DNA from: Terriglobia bacterium
GTDB taxonomy: Bacteria; Acidobacteriota; Terriglobia; UBA7540
Direction of reading: 5' to 3'
DNA length: 47,006 bases
NCBI GenBank assembly: GCA_020072655.1
Contig: JAIQGH010000039.1
Span: 1 to 47,006 of the forward strand
In this document: one piece after another, positions 45,610 to 47,006 of the stretch
Layout: the number at the start of each line of letters is the position of its first letter
How positions within the stretch are numbered: the stretch's first letter is position 1
The notes under the pieces: model-generated
Told to the model about the DNA's origin: nothing
The model's database searches: none
What the model saw: only the letters and a program-made list of their open reading frames with translations
Translations under genes and position numbers: made by a program

Positions 45610-45732
45610 ACCGGCTGTAGGGTAATGTGTCAATTTGATGTAGAGGTGGCTTTAGGCCGTCCCGATAGACTTCATCGGGACGAGGTAAACTCGCCGCTAC
45701 AACATCAATCTGACCCACTACCGGCTGTAGGG
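45610..45732. repeat. MITE-like element flanked by a 13-bp direct repeat
   Basis: ACCGGCTGTAGGG occurs at 45610-45622 and at 45720-45732. Between lies a 97-bp palindromic body: a degenerate inverted pair of the GTGTCA..GATGTAGAGGTGG / CCGCTACAACATC..TGACCCAC type surrounds a perfect CGTCCCGAT/ATCGGGACG hairpin (45658-45682). A direct repeat flanking a short palindrome looks like target duplication by a small mobile element. Confidence 0.7.
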
Positions 45733-45778
45733 CATTCAAGGCTTGAATTTGCCGGTGGGGAGTCTAGAATCAGGCGAC

Positions 45779-47006
45779 ATGATTACCACGAAGCGTCTTC
45801 TTTGGATCGGTCTGAGCCTTGTGGCACTCGTAGTCCTGTGGATTGTTGTCGGCAATTTCGCAGCCGGTTGGAGGGAGGCGGCCGTCGCCCGGAGATGGGC
45901 TGAGGTTTCCGGTCGTCGGGGCTCGCTCGCCGAGGCGTACCACGCGTCGCCCATGAATCAATCTGCGGAGGTGCTCGAGGACTTGGCTGCCAAGCTGGGA
46001 ATCGAGGTCGGGCCCCTGGATGCCCCCAATCGGCCCAAGCCGGCCGAGGCGGAGCAGGCCCAACTGCGCGAGATGCACACGGAGCTCAACCGGTTCGTTC
46101 GAGCGCAGCTTGAGCGACCAACTTTGCAGCTCGATCCCCCACCGGCCAAAGTCAGCGAGTATCTTGCCGCACATGAATCCGGACTGGCTGCCATGCGTGC
46201 GCAGGTTCTCGGCCACGAACCGCCCCGCTGGGAAATGGACCTCAGCAGGACGGTCAATGCCCCTATTCCCAACGTCAACGGCGAGCTGGGGCTGCACCAC
46301 ATCCTTGCTTGTGACACTCTGAACAAAGCGCGACAGGGAAGCTACGCCGAGGCGCTGGAAGATCTGGAGGCTTCCTGGCGAATCGGCAGCTCGGTTCGGG
46401 AACGACCGGAACCGCTCTCGCAACTCATGGCGCTTCAGACCGCCACTCTTCAGGCGGGATTGCTGCGGAGGATGCGGGCGGCTCCCCCCATGTGGCAGCA
46501 GCGCCTTCGCGAGCATAATTATCGGAAGTCGTTTCTGGTTTCATTTGAGGCCGACGCCTGGGTGATTTCGGAGTACGCCAGGCAAGAGGGTCGCCCGCCG
46601 TTTGGAGGCGTGGTGGGGGGGATCCCTCGCGTGCTCTTCAAGCCGTATTTCCGGCTCGCGTGTTCCAACTATTCGGACCGGATGAGCAGGGCAGCGGCGG
46701 AACTGAGCCAGAGGGACGTTTGCCCGTTTGACAGTGCGGGTTTTGAGCAACGATTCGGCGGGCCGCTCCCGAAGTGGACCCTCCTAAGCCAGCTCGAAAT
46801 GTGGAGCATCAGCCAGGCCTGGAGTCGCGTGCGTCGGCTGTTGATGGATCTGGAATTGACTGAGAAGATTCTTCGGGTCAGGCAACTGCAGACGGAATCC
46901 AAGCAGAAGACCTGGCCGCGCGAGATCCCGGGGATTGAAACGTCCATCTGTTCGGAGGCTCATTGGGTTTATCGCGTCGCGCCGGATGAGATTCGCCGTG
47001 ACGCTC
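45779..47006 (+). CDS. Membrane-anchored protein of unknown function; partial, no stop in window
   Basis: The frame from ATG 45779 stays open to the edge (409 codons). It begins MITTKRLLWIGLSLVALVVLWIVVGNF, one membrane helix or signal anchor; the rest is soluble and helical, with charged stretches and a few tryptophans. A region near residue 190 (LNKARQGSYAEALEDLEASWRIG) has TPR-like helical pairs. I find no known family. Codon choice and the lack of stops over 1.2 kb make the gene credible. Similar large anchored proteins of unknown role are frequent in acidobacteria and planctomycetes. Confidence 0.75.
   Translation, partial: MITTKRLLWIGLSLVALVVLWIVVGNFAAGWREAAVARRWAEVSGRRGSLAEAYHASPMNQSAEVLEDLAAKLGIEVGPLDAPNRPKPAEAEQAQLREMHTELNRFVRAQLERPTLQLDPPPAKVSEYLAAHESGLAAMRAQVLGHEPPRWEMDLSRTVNAPIPNVNGELGLHHILACDTLNKARQGSYAEALEDLEASWRIGSSVRERPEPLSQLMALQTATLQAGLLRRMRAAPPMWQQRLREHNYRKSFLVSFEADAWVISEYARQEGRPPFGGVVGGIPRVLFKPYFRLACSNYSDRMSRAAAELSQRDVCPFDSAGFEQRFGGPLPKWTLLSQLEMWSISQAWSRVRRLLMDLELTEKILRVRQLQTESKQKTWPREIPGIETSICSEAHWVYRVAPDEIRRDA

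Overview
The window looks like chromosomal DNA of a GC-rich, free-living Gram-negative bacterium. An acidobacterium is my best guess. The inference rests on the mix of genes (S53 sedolisin, FecR-MreB-MreC cluster, LRR/DUF6438-like lipoprotein, persulfide dioxygenase-rhodanese fusion) and on abundant palindromic and low-complexity intergenic repeats. No rRNA or ribosomal marker is present to prove it. Several oddities (a chimeric sugar-kinase gene, a broken lipoprotein gene) are real rearrangements or assembly artefacts.

Region 1 (1-11670) is accessory. A complete type I-E CRISPR-Cas operon runs on the minus strand from cas3 (8527) through cse1, cse2, cas6e, cas7, cas5 and cas1 to cas2, with mostly overlapping genes. 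cas6e lies between cse2 and cas7, unlike the E. coli order. The cas2 frame has no stop codon before the window edge and runs about 95 codons past the usual Cas2 end, across a strong terminator-like hairpin. No CRISPR array is visible. Upstream on the same strand are an excisionase-type HTH protein with a long coiled coil, a start-less or frameshifted HNH nuclease, and two small unknown proteins. This block ends at 11626-11670 in a 45-nt 3' fragment of a tRNA-Gly(CCC) gene, the usual scar of integration into a tRNA. I therefore read 1-11670 as the right part of a tRNA-Gly genomic island whose left end lies outside the window.

Region 2 (11.8-17.4 kb) is carbohydrate and envelope related. It holds a ROK sugar kinase truncated by an inverted glgA scrap, a DUF58 protein, a secreted GH13 alpha-glucosidase on the opposite strand, a MoxR ATPase and tRNA-Val(CAC).

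Region 3 (17.6-28.2 kb) is housekeeping and metabolism: a divergent YchF-like GTPase, a ZIP metal transporter, an IscU-like scaffold lacking one Cys, MocA-like and XdhC molybdo-enzyme maturation proteins, a zinc-type MDR oxidoreductase, a secreted alpha/beta hydrolase, an orphan NuoB, YgfZ, a CopD-like membrane protein, pterin carbinolamine dehydratase and a GloB-like metallohydrolase.

Region 4 (28.4-33.6 kb) carries the minus-strand FecR-MreB-MreC cell-shape cluster, with a GNAT acetyltransferase and a CapA-type protein diverging from it.

Region 5 (33.6-47 kb) has a lipoprotein gene broken by a hairpin, a persulfide dioxygenase-rhodanese fusion, a DUF488 protein, an RHH-type protein, a small hypothetical, a secreted esterase, a sedolisin, class I fumarase, an LRR/DUF6438-like secreted protein, a LOG-family protein and a membrane-anchored protein of unknown function that runs off the right edge. 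The spaces between these genes hold several families of palindromic repeats.
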